This document shows, piece after piece, positions 22,520-35,726 of a DNA stretch of 64,000 nucleotides; position 1 is the first letter of the stretch, and every line of letters starts with the position of its first letter. The DNA lies in assembly GCA_014218235.1 (NCBI GenBank), contig CM024761.1, positions 86,553,968-86,617,967 on the forward strand, given 5' to 3'. The notes beneath the pieces were generated by a model. It was given only the letters and a program-made list of their open reading frames with translations, did not search any database and was not told the DNA's origin. The stretch is from Colocasia esculenta (lineage: Eukaryota > Streptophyta > Magnoliopsida > Alismatales > Araceae). A program made the translations under genes and the position numbers.

Positions 22520-25500
22520 ATGGCCATTACCAGGGCCCAGGCGGAAGCATCAAATCTAATTGAAGGTATTATACCAATCTCTGAATTTTCAGCAAGAACA
22601 TTGATTGATCCGGGTGCATCTCACTCTTTCATTTCTGAAGATTTTCTTGATGTTATGTTGCATCCTTTTGAAGAGAGGCAGTGTGAGCTTATGGTGGAGG
22701 TACCGTCGGGAGATTTTATGCTTACCACATGTTATTTGGATGAGGTACCTATTATGATACAAGGTAATCAGTTGCCAGCTAGGCTTTATGCTTTGCAATT
22801 AAAGGAGTATGATATGATATTGGGTATGGAATGGTTAGAAGCGTATGGGGCAGTGGTGGATTGTAGGAAAAAGAAAGTAAGGTTCAACTATCCAGGAGGG
22901 GATTTATTTGAGTTCCAAGGTATGCCATTCTACACCCCTAAATTCATTATTTCTGCCTTGAAGGCTAGGAAATTGATTAATGCAGGATGTGTAGCCTATT
23001 TGGCATCTGTTAGTTTGGTTAAGGAAGAAAAGGCAATGGACATGGTATCTGTTGTTAGGGAATTTGTGGATGTGTTTCTAGAAGAGTTACTGGGGTTAGC
23101 ACCGCATAGAGAGGTAGATTTCACAATTAAATTACAGCCGGGTAGTATGCACATTTCTAAAGCACCATACAGGATGGCACTTGCAGAATTGAAGGAGTTA
23201 AAGAAGCAACTACAAGAGTTACTGGAGAAGGGATTTATTCAGCCGAGTCATGCACCATGGGGAGCGCCAGTCTTGTTTGTAAAAAAGAAAGATGGTAGTA
23301 TGAGAATGTGTATAGACTACCGCCAGTTGAATCAAGTTACTATAAAGAATAGGTATCCACTTCCACCCATTGATGATTTATTTGATCAACTGCAATCAGC
23401 AAAGGTGTTCTCCAAGATAGATTTGAGATCGAGATACCATCAATTGAGGATCCGGGAGGAGGATATAGACAAGACGACATTTAGAACAAGGTATGGGCAT
23501 TATGAGTTTGTGGTTATGCCATTTGGGCTAACTAATGCACCGGCGGCATTTATGAACTTAATGAATCGAATCTTTCATCCTTATTTAGACCGGTTCATTG
23601 TGTTGTTCATAGATGACATTTTAGTATATTTAGCCTCATAAGAAGAACATGTGAATCCTTTGAGAATTACCTTGCAAATGTTGAGGGAGCATCAACTGTA
23701 TGCAAAATATAGTAAGTGTGAATTTTGGCTTAAGGAGATTCAGTTTCTGGGCCATATTATTTCAGGTAAAGGTGTTGTTGTAGATCCAGCAAAGGTGGAG
23801 GCTGTTATGAAATGGGAGGAGCCAAAGTCGGTGTCAGAAATCCAGAGTTTTCTTGGAATGGCTGGGTATTATAGGCAGTTTATCCAAGATTTCTCTAAAA
23901 TTGCAGCACCATTGACAAGGCTTACAAGAAAGGGAGTGCCATTTGAATGGTCCTTCGATTGCAGGCGTGGTTTCATGGAGTTGAAGAAGCGGCTCACTTC
24001 AGCCCCAATATTAGAGATACCAGCAGGTCAAGGTGGTTTTGTGATTTATACGGATGCATCCAGGAGAGGACTTGGGGCGGTACTTATGCAACATGGGAAG
24101 GTGGTGGCATATGCATCTAGGCAATTGAAGCGTCATGAAGAAAATTATCCAACACATGATTTGGAATTGGCAGCGGTTGTCTTTGCATTGAGGATTTGGC
24201 GGCATTATTTGTATGGAGAAAGGTTTGAGATATTCACGGATCACAAAAGTTTGAAGTATATCTTCTCTTAGAAAGATTTAAATTTAAGGCAGCGCAGGTG
24301 GATGGAATATCTCAAAGATTATGATTTCAGTTTGGCATATCACCCAGGTAGAGCAAATGTGGTAGCAGATGCTTTAACTAGAAAGATGGTTGTGAGTCAC
24401 ATTATGATGAAGGAATAGAAATTGTATGAGAATGTGGCAGACAGTTCTTTATTTGTACCAAGCAACCGATGAAGAGCTGTGTTGGCTAATAGTGTGGTAG
24501 AACCGTCTTTGTACTAGCAAGTTGTGGAAACTCAAAAAGAAGATGAATATTTGGCCGATATTGTGAAGATGGAGGAAGTTACAATTGATGATGATTGTGT
24601 TGTGTGGTTTGGGCACAAGTTATATGTCCCAAGTGAAGCAAATGTTAAGCAGAAAGTGTTAGAAGAAGCCCATCGGTCCAGGTACACTATACATCTGGGA
24701 TGTACTAAAATGTACCAAGATTTGAAAAGGTATTTTTGGTGGCCAAGTATGAAGAAGGAGATAGCGGAGTTTATAGCAAGATGTGTGGTGTGCCAACAAG
24801 TTAAGGTGGAACATCAAAGGTCAGGTGGTTTATTTCAACCACTACCCATACCACAATGGAAGTGGGATGATATTACAATTGACTTTGTTGCAGGTTTGCC
24901 CAGGACAACATCGGGTCATAATGGTATTTGGGTTTTTGTTGATCGGTTAACCAAAGTGTGTAGGCTGTTACCGATTAGCATGTCATGGGTGGTGGATCGG
25001 TTGGCAAAATTATATGTTGAAAGAATTGTGCCATTGCATGGGATACCAGTTACTATTGTTTTAGATCGGGATCTCCGATTTACATCCGATTTTTAGAGGA
25101 GTTTATAGAGGGTTGTGGGCACGCAATTGAGGTATAGTTCTGCATACCATCCCCAAACCGACGGACAAATGGAGAGAACAATCAAAATCAATGAGGATAT
25201 GCTCCAGGTGTGTTGTTTAGCTTGGGGAGGTGGATGGGAACATCACCTTGGTATGGTTGAATTTGCCTACAACAATAGCTATCATACAAGTATTGGTATG
25301 GCACCATATGAGGCACTTTATAGAAGACCTTGTAGAACATCGCTAAATTGGCATGAAGTGGGTGAAAGGTAGGTAATGGGACCAGAATTGGTTCAACAAT
25401 GTGCAGAAGTGGTCAAGTTCATTAAGGAGAAACTCCAAACGGCACAAAGTAGACAAAAGAGCTACGCAGATGTCCGACATAGGCCCTTGCAGTTTGAGGT

Positions 25501-25916
25501 TGGAGAGTATGTGTTTTTTAGAGTTTCCCCAACTAAAGGTGTTCTAAGGTTCAGAAAGAGGGGCAAGCTGAGCCCCAGGTTTGTGGGTCTTTTTCGGATT
25601 TTAGAAAGAATCGGTGAGACGGCTTACGGGTTGGAGCTTCTGGCTGACTTCACGGATGCTCATGACGTATTTCATGTCTCAATGTTGAGGAAGTATATTC
25701 AAGATCTGTCTTAGGTTGTTAGCTATTAGCGGGATGATTTGAAGCCAGATATCACCATGCCAGAATATCCGGTGATGATCACAGGCAGGCGGACATAAAG
25801 GTTAAGAAATAAAGACATCGAATTGGTGAAAATTTGGTGGGAGAATCGGCAAGGTGGTGAAGACACTTGGGAGTTGGTTGAAGAGATATTTAAGATATAT
25901 CTGTATTTGTTTAAGT
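22520..25916 (+). pseudogene. Element B pol remnant (protease, RT, RNase H, integrase, chromodomain-like end)
   Basis: Domains in order: aspartic protease (LIDPGASHSFI, with P where S or T is usual after the catalytic D) near 22600; reverse transcriptase with FIDD at 23606-23617; RNase H (YTDASRRGLGAVL) near 24047; integrase with the HHCC zinc site (AHRSRYTIH, CVVCQQ), IDFVAGLPR and AYHPQTDGQMERT; then the GKLSPRFVG-type integrase end (about 25565) and a chromodomain-like tail at 25760-25916. Stops interrupt it at 23639, 24269, about 24416, 24468, 24514, 25094, 25105, 25370, 25712 and later. Few length changes are present. No functional polyprotein is possible. Confidence 0.9.
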
Positions 25917-26015
25917 AAATATCACTTTCCTTTTAGGTGATAGTTGTGTATGTTATGAACTGTATTTATGTTTAACCTTTAATTTTGAGGATGAAATTCA
26001 TTTTAGGTGAAGTAT

Positions 26016-26053
26016 TGTAATAACGGGTTTGTTTGATCGAGGTTTACCGAGTT
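26016..26053 (+). repeat. Element B 3' LTR, first piece
   Basis: It starts TGTAATAACGGG and continues as in the 5' LTR for 38 bp until element C begins (TGTAACACCCC at 26054). Confidence 0.85.
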
Positions 26054-29000
26054 TGTAACACCCCGAAAATTCTATCTACTAGAAAACTATGAACAATTGG
26101 ATTATTAAATATAACCACTATCATGATATGTAATTAACACTCATTTAGGATTAATTTACATTAGTAAATGTTATTCCAGTAACGTATTTAGAGGTGCGTG
26201 CTCCCACAGAGCGACACCGAAAACTGCAACGAAAATGAAATTTGAGAACACCATAATTCTTAGAAAAATGTGGTGATATCAAACATGTAATTATCTGAAA
26301 TTTTGACGACCGGATTTTGAGATTTAGCCGACGCAACTATTTTCCGGGCGATTTTTCACCCAGTAGAAAATAAATTCTAAAAATTAAAATAAAATCATGA
26401 CAATTTGTAAAACATTCCTATTAGTCTATGGTTAAAATTTCAACTCAATGGACATCATTAAGACACCTAAACAAAGAGACGAATGGGTCAGCCGAATTAT
26501 CTACCCATTTACGGAAGCCATTTTCTTTGAATTTCTTTTGGCTTACACGTAAGCCCCTGTTTTATGGTTAAAAGGGTCTTACACCTGTCTGGGTACGTGT
26601 AGGAGGGAGTGAGATCATGGTGAACGTGTCTATTGCATGGATATATGAAGTCTCATGAAGACACCCGTATGGCCGACGTGCCAGCATGCATGTAATTAAC
26701 TTGGAAGAATTATAAAACCTCCCCTTCAACCCTTCGTGAGAGCTTTCCCCACCACTGGCCAATCTTGCTCTTGCTCATGTTTCTCCCTTCTTGTTGGTTC
26801 TGCCGTTGGTACTGGAGTTGCTGATTCGCCTGTTCTTGCTCTTGTCGTTGCTATTGCCGTTTTGGTTGTCACCACTGTGTGTTGCTTGGCCGTAGCTGCT
26901 GCTGCTGTGCTCCTGGAGGTGTTGAGCGGCTCCAATTAAAACTGACATGGCTATTTCTACAAGTTTCCCTCTCCTTGCTTCTGTTGATTCCTCTGTTGAG
27001 GAGAAAAGAAGTACCTTTGTTCTTCACCAAGTCAGTAGGTGGCATACCTCAAATCCTTCTCAGTTTCCTATACATGCTCATGGTTTCTTATTCGTAGAAA
27101 CCATGTCTCATGTTTTGTGCTATGACCTGTATAGTTCCTCTTGCTTAGTTTCACTTTTGATTAGATGTAATCATGTGTATTGGTAGGATCCTTTTTTCTC
27201 CTTCTCATTCTTATCCTCTAAAGATGTTAAAGGATTTCCCTGTATAGGTGTTTAGATCCTCACACAGATAGTTTTGACTTCATAAACACTTTCAGAACTG
27301 TTTGTTCACCTTCTGTGAACATGTTGTAGCATGTGTATGTTTTCAGAATTCTTCCTATTGGATATAGTAGGTATTGTATAGGTTTCTATCCTCTCCTCAT
27401 ACTTCTACCCACTGCTCTGGTTAGAAAGATCATGGCCTTAACAAGTGGCCTTTGAGCTCGTTAACAAGTCATGGATAAGTTTGTATACGAGATTGTAATC
27501 TCAGATTCTTTTGTTTGATCTCTCCAATTACCTTTGGAATCATATAGTTACCAAGGAGCATCTTCACTTCTATTACAAATTAGTAGGTTTCTAACTTCTT
27601 CTGCCACCCATGATCCAATTTTATGTTATAGAGTTTTGCTAGAGATTTCGATATCCTAGAATATTGTGATTTCTTTCCATTTAGATGTTTGTACCTCAAG
27701 ATTTGATTTGGAACATTAAACATCTTGTGTTTTAGTGTCCATCTTGTAAGAATCTCCCAATAATCCATTGCTATCAAACTACATTTCCAACAATATACTA
27801 TGTCTAGTTTTTAGCTAGACAAGTTTGAATTGCAAACCTCTCGATTCATCTCACTTGTTCGGTATAACCACTGTGAGAAAATAATTAGACTCTTCTATTT
27901 GATATACATCATGCCTTGATTCATAGGTTCCATGGTCAGCATGTTTAGAGTACATTCTAAGTCATTTATGAGTGAGAAACAGGCAGCTGTCGACAGACAG
28001 CCCAAATCTATCGACAGGCGCATGTTTTCCTGAACTCTAGATACTGGACTGAGTGGATCTGTCGACAGATCCCTTGCATCTGTCAAAAGATCCCCACAGA
28101 GCAAGCAAACCTGAGCTCTGTCTGTGCCAGCTGTCGACAGCCCCTTCCTGGCTGTCGACAGCTACTGTCCTGCCTCGGATTTCAGCAACTTCCATGGTAG
28201 AACTCTTGCTTAAACATCATCCTAAAAGCCATGGAAGTTACCCTCTCATTTACCTTGGGTTTTATTGTCATACTACCTCAAAGTTTACCCACATTATGTA
28301 CCTTCTTCTCCCTTAGTTATTCTTAAAGTTAGCAATTACGAATAGTACTCCGATTGAGTCTATTCTTCAGTATCCGTATCTAAGTTTATAAAACTTGACC
28401 ACTTGAGAGTTCATATGTTTGAATACCTCATGAGATGTGAATAATTTGTGATGACCATTATGGATCTCCATTTTCTTTTTGATTCTTATATGATTCAAAT
28501 CTTCTAAAGTTATTTGCTTAAGTCATAACCCTGTCTCAACCAATTGTCTTTCTCATTTTCTTGAACTCCGAACAACTTTGTCACCAAGATAATAGTATTA
28601 ATTCTCAATCAAAACTACCTTTGGATTTCCAATCTCTATTATGCTCATGAAAAGAAATTTATGATATGAAGACATTGTTCTCTTCAAAAGAGGGTTTAGG
28701 ATCACTTGTGGTAGCACCAGCCACTTGTGATCAGCTGAGGGCGACAGTTTGTAGGTAAATCCAAGTCAATGGACTGACGATGGGGGGTAATAAACCCCGT
28801 TTTGCGCAATGAACAAGATCTAAGGTGCTGGAATCGCCTAGGCACTGAGGATGGTATATTACATCTATATAGTAACCTCTTGAGAGCAGTGATGCCTGTC
28901 AAGTTTGTTCCAAAATCAAGTTATGATATGAATTTTGAAAGACAAATATGACTTTGTTCTGATATTTGTTTGAGCCCGTCATGAAATTAATTTGGGCTAT

Positions 29001-29503
29001 ATGTTCATGTTAAGTATGAAGATTCATGAGCAATTATGTTTGTTCCATATATGCACTTTCTGAATACTCTTGAAGTTCTTAAATTTGAAACTCCTATCTT
29101 TATGTCTACTGTCACCTACTGAGTCCTTCCGACTCACGCCTTTGTTTCCTCCAACCCTTTTCAGATTGAAGGTGTGTATAATCTCAGCTACATGTGAATC
29201 CTAATTCCGCTGCGGACAATGAAGAGATGAAGAAGAATAATGTAGTTTTAGTAGTTTCTTTTAGTTGATAATGTATTAAGTTAGAAAGAGTGAAACTTGT
29301 CTTTTGTAAATAATGAGTATTTATACTTTGTTACCTACTGAATTATAATGTGTTCGAAGATACCTTTGTGGAATGGTTTGCTTCTTTTGTGCATTCCACG
29401 GCTATATCTACCCATAACGAAAGTTTGTCAGCGAACCCCTCTTCCGATCAAAGGTTATGTAGGTTATGTATGTGTTTGTGTGAAGTCGGAGGAGGGTGTT
29501 ACA
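26054..29503 (+). repeat. Element C 5' LTR
   Basis: 3450 bp. It contains four perfect CTGTCGACAG palindromes (27987, 28060, 28131, 28152) within 175 bp, plus near-matches. Confidence 0.9.
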
Positions 29504-29507
29504 GAGT

Positions 29508-29525
29508 GGTATCAGAGCACGGTTA
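29508..29525 (+). other. Primer-binding site of element C
   Basis: TGGTATCAGAGC begins four bases after the LTR end and is complementary to the 3' end of initiator tRNA-Met. Confidence 0.8.
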
Positions 29526-29649
29526 TGGGTGATAGATATCTCTGTGACCATTTTCACAAAGGAAATAAATAAAACATTTGTGTGTATTATAGAATTTCTA
29601 AAGATCATTTTGGTTTTTTGAACTTAAGTAGTTAGCATGAATTAATTGG

Positions 29650-29985
29650 ATGTGTTTGATGGTGTTCCAGGAAATGCCAGACAAAGGGAAAGCTATCACA
29701 CATCCAGTGAGGATAGGCATGAGGAAAGCTCTAGGGAGGAAGTTCACAATATCCCATTGGCCGGAAATTCTCAAGAAGGAAGTACTGGGACTCCTGATTT
29801 TGCTACATTTATGCAGTCATTTCAGGGTTAGTGCAAACACTAATGAAGAACCAACAGGACATGAATGGAGGAAGGATTACTAGAACATCTTTGTTAGAAA
29901 ATTTAAGAGGATGGGACCTCCAGCTTTTAAAGGAAATGGCCAGCCTGAGGTTGTAGAAGGATGGGTAGAAACCTGAGGTTAAGCT
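29650..29985 (+). pseudogene. Element C gag N-terminal remnant
   Basis: Two overlapping frames carry the remnants. A segment around 29891-29970 reads FVRKFKRMGPPAFKGNGQPE followed by VVEGWVET, which matches the start of plant gypsy gag domains (PP.F.G, then E.W). Coding stops there. No start-to-end frame exists and the rest of the gag core is missing. Confidence 0.6.
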
Positions 29986-30109
29986 AGATAAGTAAAATTG
30001 GATATAGATTATCTTGTGTATAGAATGAATTTCTAGAGATTGGTGAATAGGTATTGATCAATTAAAACTTAAGAGGCCAAGACTATGATCAAATCAAATG
30101 AAACAATGT

Positions 30110-30610
30110 AGTTAATTCACATCAAACCATGGTTAACATGACAATACATTCAGCACTACATCCTACTTAGTTTCTAGCTAGACAAGTATGGATTGTAACA
30201 TCAAGTTTAATCTTGCTTGTTTAGCAATGAGATCAACTGTGGAGATTACAATTAGGTTCTTACATTTGGAATAATTCATGCCTTGATTCATAGATTTCAT
30301 GGTTAGAGTCTTTAAAGTGAATACAAAGTCATTTATGGGAGAAGAACTGGTGGCTGTCGACAGGCAGCTCATAGCTGTCGACAGGCCCAGTCTTCCAGAA
30401 CTCTAATTAACTGAAACTGTGGCTATCTGTCGACAGCCAACTTATAGCTGTCGACAGGTAGTATCAGAACCAGCAAACCAAGCTCTGTCTGTTGCTATCT
30501 ATCGACAGCCACTTCCTAGCTGTCGACAGACACCAGTCTGTGATGAACTGGTCCTTCTTCAGTCAGAAGTGTCAGCAGGAACCCTGTAAAATTGAAACTC
30601 ATACCTTATT
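30110..30610 (+). repeat. Diverged LTR-C-like segment inside the interior of element C
   Basis: The run TAGTTTCTAGCTAGACAAGT, the phrase CATGCCTTGATTCATAG and the following CTGTCGACAG-rich stretch correspond in order to LTR positions 27800-28170, but with clear divergence. Four further CTGTCGACAG palindromes occur here (30353, 30374, 30427 and 30449 regions) and another near 30519. It separates the gag N-terminal remnant from the zinc-knuckle remnant. Confidence 0.7.
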
Positions 30611-31533
30611 TACATTCCATATCATTTAAGATATTACATGTAAATAAGGAAGTACCCCCCATTTGAATCCAATAAAAATGTCAGAAAAATTACATCTCTT
30701 ACCAATAAAAAGTCAACTCTCCCATCGAAGAAGAAAAACGCGATTTTGGTGATTCCATCAAAATAGCGTCTTTCTAATTTCTCACAATTTGGCCTACCTG
30801 AAAGTCATAATTCAAATAAACTTAGTAGAATACTAAGAATCCAAGGTCCGGTGAAAAATGATAAACACACATATGACTTCTCCAAGGGAGCCCTCTCCTA
30901 CTGAAGAAAAAGTCAAACTTGCTCATCCCTTATTTTACATTAATATGACTTTTACGTTGTTATGTTATTATCTCCAATTCTAAATGAGAATTAGTAAATG
31001 AATGGTTCAATCAATCATATAGATTTCATGACTATCCTCATGATGTATTCTTCCGATGACTTTCCCATTTTCTTGGATTCTAAATTATTATACCACTAAG
31101 ATGAATCATTTAATCATGGATGTTAATGTATCAAGTAACTAGGTACACACAATAACATTTGTATTAATAGTATGAGTTAGAAAAGCTGAGATTTAAATTA
31201 CATGATAGATTAACCAAAGTTAAATTTGTTTGCTCACCCAGCATGATGGGAAAAGAAATGAGTTGGAAAGAGGTTCAATATGCAATGAACAACTTTGCTC
31301 AGTTCTTGGAGTGAGTAGTTCCAGTTGGTAATCAAAGGAAATGAAACTATATTAAAATTTGAGAAGTACAAATCTCCAAGAAATAGTAAGCATTACAATA
31401 TCTATACGGAAAATGATAGTTCCCTTCAATAAAAGAGAAACAACTGATAAAAGATGGTGAAGCAGAATAAGAAGAGCAAAAAGATCAAGAAGACCAATAA
31501 GCAAGAGAATGTCAAGGCACATCTAAGGAAGTT

Positions 31534-31600
31534 TGTGCATATTATCACAAACCGGGCCATAAAAAAAAAAAAGAGATTGTTGGCAGAGACTAAGAGCATA
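31534..31600 (+). pseudogene. Element C zinc-knuckle remnant
   Basis: The frame CAYYHKPGHKKKKRDCW resembles a retroviral-type zinc knuckle, but the second cysteine is tyrosine and the H-to-C spacing is lengthened by a 13-A run. It is isolated between non-coding stretches (30611-31533 and 31601-32288) in which I see no gene. Confidence 0.5.
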
Positions 31601-32302
31601 TGGGAATGGTGTGGAAGTCTAAAACACTGAATCTCAAAATGTTTTGTATACACTCACAAAACAATGACAAGAGTTCAGGAAAATCTTAAGCCTAAGAAGA
31701 ATTGATTGAAGTTATTGGAAGTGATTTTTATGTATAAATCAATAGGACTAGAATATAGTGAGAAGTACTTGAGTTTAGTTTTTATGGCATGCCAAAGCTT
31801 AGTAAATTTTGCCAACCTATGTAATTTGGTAAGGGTGAATTATGGAATTCTGTACTAAAAACTTTATGAGATAAATAAAATCTTTGTTGATTATCATCAT
31901 ATTCTCAATACTCATCATTCTCGTCATGCCTTACTACCCCTTTCCAAGAGAATATGTATTCATATAACTCTCTAAGGATTAATGTTAATCCTAAGTGGGG
32001 GAGACTTTAAGTATAATATGCTATTAGAAAGGATCTGCTCAATACATGATACCCTATTATCCAAGATAAAGAATATAATGAAGGTTCCATTTAATTAAAC
32101 CTATGGTCACAATATGGCTCTTTGATAACTAGAGATGTTAACATTTAGAAACCCTTCAACTTATAATATAATAGACATAACAAGATTGGTCAGACAAATC
32201 TGGAATGAATAAAAGTTCAAAGATTGGAAACATAATTTTTGTGATCCATCCCAAACTACTCAGAGAGTTTGGAGGACCAAACTCTTTTTAGTGGGGGAGA
32301 AT

Positions 32303-35300
32303 TGTAACACCCCGAAAATTCTATCTACTAGAAAACTATGAACAATTGGATTATTAAATATACCCACTATCATGATATGTAATTAACACTCATTTAGGAT
32401 TAATTTACATTAGTAAATGTTATTCCAGTAACGTATTTAGAGGTGCGTGCTCCCACAGAGCGACACCGGAAAACTGTAACGAAAATGAAATTTGAGAACA
32501 CCATAATTCTTAGAAAAATGTGGTGATATCAAACATGTAATTATCTGAAATGTTTGACGACCGGATTTTGAGATTTAGCCGACGCAACTATTTTTTGGAC
32601 GATTTTTCACCCAGTAGAAAACAAATTCTAAAATTAAACTAAAATCATGACAATTTGTGAAACATTCCTATTAATCTATGGTTGAAATTTCAACTCAAAT
32701 GGACATCATTAAGACACCTAAACAAAGAGACAATGGGTCAGCCGAATTATCTACCCATTTACGGAAGCCATTTTCTTTGAATTTCTTTTGGCTTACACGA
32801 AGCCCCTGTTTTATGGTTAAAAGGGTCTTACACATGTCTGGGTACGTGTAGGAGGGGAGTGAGATCATGGTGAACGTGTCTATTGCATGGATATATGAAG
32901 TCTCATGAAGACACCCATATGGCCGACGTGCCAGCATGCATGTAATTAACTTGGAAGAATTATAAAACCTCCCCTTGAACCCTTCGTGAGAGCTTTCCCC
33001 ACCACTGGCCAATCTTGCTCTTGCTCATGTTTCTCCCTTCTTGTTGGTTCTGTCGTTGGTACTGGAGCTGCTGATTCGCCTGTTCTTGCTCTTGTCGATG
33101 CTATTGCCGTTTTGGTTGTCACCACTGTAGTTGCTTGGCCGTAGCTGCTGCTGTTGAGCTCCTGGAGGTGTTGAGCGGCTCCAATTAAAACTGACATGGC
33201 TATTTCTACAAGTTTCCCTCTCCTTGCTTCTGTGATTCCTCTGTTGAGGAGAAAAGAAGTACCTTTGTTCTTCACCAAGTCAAGTAGGTGGCATACCTCA
33301 AATCCTTCTCAGTTTCCTATGTACATGCTCATGGTTTCTTTATTCATAGAAACCATGTCTCATGTTGTGCTATGACCTGTATAGTTCCTCTTGCTTAGTT
33401 TCACTTTGATTAGATGTAATCATGTGTATTGGTAGGATCCCTTTTCTCCTTCTCATTCTTATCCTCTAAAGATGTTAAAGAATTTCCTGTATAGGTGTTT
33501 AGATCCTCACACATTAGTTTTGACTTCATAAACACTTTCAGAACTGTTTGTTCACCTTCTGTGAACATGTTGTAGCATGTGTATGTTTCAGAATTCTTCC
33601 TATTGGATATAAGTAGGTATTGTATAGGTTTCTATCCTCTCCTCATACTTCTACCCACTGCTCTGGTTAGAAAGATCATGGCCTTACACAAGTGGCCTTT
33701 GAGCTCGTTAACAAGTCATGATAAGTTTGTATACGAGATTGTAATCTCATATTATTTTGTTTGATCTCTCCAATTACCTTGGAATCATATAGTTACCAAG
33801 GAGCATCTTCACTTCTATTACAGATTAAGTAGGTTTCTAACTTCTTCTTCCACCCATGATCCAAGTTTATGTTATAAAGTTTTGCTAGAGATTTCGATAT
33901 CCTAGAATATTGTGATTTCTTTCCATTTAGATGTTTGTACCTCAAGCTTTGATTTGGAACATTAAACATCTTGTGTTTTAGTGTCCATCTTGTAAGAATC
34001 TCCCAATATTCCATTGCTATCAAGACTACACTTGCAACAATATACTATGTCTAGTTTTTAGCTAGACAAGTTTGAATTGCAAACCTCTCGATTCATCTCG
34101 CTTGTTCGGTTTATAAACCACTGTGAGAACTATAATTAGACTCTTCTATTTGATATACATCATGCCTTGATTCATAGGTTCCATGGTCAGCATGTTTAGA
34201 GTACATTCTAAGTCATTTATGAGTGAGAAACAGGCGGCTGTCGACAGACAGCCCAAATCTATTGACAGACGCATGTTTTCCTGAACTCTGGATAACTGGA
34301 CTGAGTGGATCTATCGTCAAATCCCTTGCATCTGTCGACAGATCCCCACAGAGCCAGCAAACCTGAGCTCTGTCTGTGCCATCTGTCGACAGCCCCTTCC
34401 TGGCTGTCGACAGCTATTGTCCTGCCTCGGATTTCAGCAACTTTCCATGGTAGAAACTCTTGCTTAAACTTCATCCTAAAAGCCATGGAAGTTACCCTCT
34501 AATTTACCTTTGTTTTTATTGTCATACTACCTCAAAGTTTACCCACATTATGTACCTTATTCTCCCTTAAGTTATTCTTAAAGTTAGCAATTACGAATAG
34601 TACTCCGATTGAGTCTATTCTTTGGTATTCGGTATCTAAGTTTATAAAACTTGACCACTTGAGAGTTCATATGTTTGAATACCTAATGAGATGTGAATAA
34701 TTTGTGATGACCATTATGGATCTCCATTTTCTTTTGGATTCTTATATGATTCAAATCTTCTAAAGTTATTGGCTTGAGTCATAACCCTGTCTCAACCAAT
34801 TGTCTTTCTCATTTTCTTGAACTCCGAACAACTTTGTCACCAAGATAACGGTATTAATTCTCAATCAAAACTACCTTTGGATTTCCAATCTCTGTTATGC
34901 TCATGAAAAGAAATTTATGATATGAAGACAGTGTCTCTTCAAAAGAGGGTTTAGGATCACTTGTGGTAGCACCAGCCACTTGTGATCAGCTGAGGGCGAC
35001 AGTTTGTAGGTAAATCCAAGTCAATGGACTGACGATGGTGGGTAATAAACCCCGTTTGCGCATGAAAAGATCTAAGGTGCTAATCGCCTAGGCACTGAGG
35101 ATGGTATATTACTCTATATAGTAACCTCTTGAGAGCAGTGATGCCTGTCAAGTTTGTTCCGAAATCAAGTGATGATATGAATTTTGAAAGACACAATATG
35201 ACTTTGTTCTGCTATTCGTTGAGCCCGTCATGAAATTAATTTGGCTATATCTTTATGTTATGTATGAAGATTCATGAGCAATTATGTTGTTCCATATATG

Positions 35301-35726
35301 CACTTTCTGAATACTTTGAAGTTCTAAAAATTGAAACTCCTATTTTATGTCTACTGTCACCTATTGAGTCCTTCCGACTCCGACAGCGCCTTTGTTTCCT
35401 CCAACCCTTTTCAGATTGAAGGTGTGTATAATCTCAGCTATATGTGAATCCTAATTCCGCTACGGACGATGAAGAGATGAAGAAGAATAATGTAGTTTAG
35501 TAGTTTCTTTTAGTTGATAATGTATTAGTTAGAAAGAGAGAAACTTGTCTTTGTAAATAATGAGTATTTATACTTTGTTCCCTACTGAATTATAATGTGT
35601 TCGAAGAGACCTTTGTGGAATGGTTTGCTTCTTTTGTGCATTCCACGGATATATCTACCCATAACGAAAGTTTGTCAGCGTAACCCCTCTTCTGATCAAA
35701 GGTTATGTATGTGTTTGTGTGAAGTC
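32303..35726 (+). repeat. Element C 3' LTR (lacks its last 16 bp)
   Basis: It matches 26054-29487 nearly throughout and stops at GTGTGAAGTC; the GGAGGAGGGTGTTACA end is absent and element B sequence (GGGTTTGGAGGCC) follows directly. Palindromes CTGTCGACAG or variants lie at 34238, 34332, 34382 and 34404. Confidence 0.9.

Larger units (their letters stand above)
26054..35726 (+). mobile_element. Long-LTR retroelement C, coding-poor, inserted in the 3' LTR of B
   Basis: The LTRs are 26054-29503 (3450 bp, TGTAACACCCC to GTGTTACA) and 32303-35726; the interior is only 2.8 kb. The primer site TGGTATCAGAGC is at 29508 and a polypurine tract AGTGGGGGAGAAT immediately precedes the second LTR. The two LTRs are closely similar but differ by many one-base gaps. 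The last 16 bp of the second LTR are missing at the junction with B. Coding is limited to gag debris, so C would have depended on proteins from another element. Confidence 0.9.

Noticed and set aside
29348..29883. Several 60-77-codon frames around the element C 5' LTR end
   Set aside because: Only the gag-like segment inside 29650-29985 resembles a family; the others overlap LTR and primer-site sequence.
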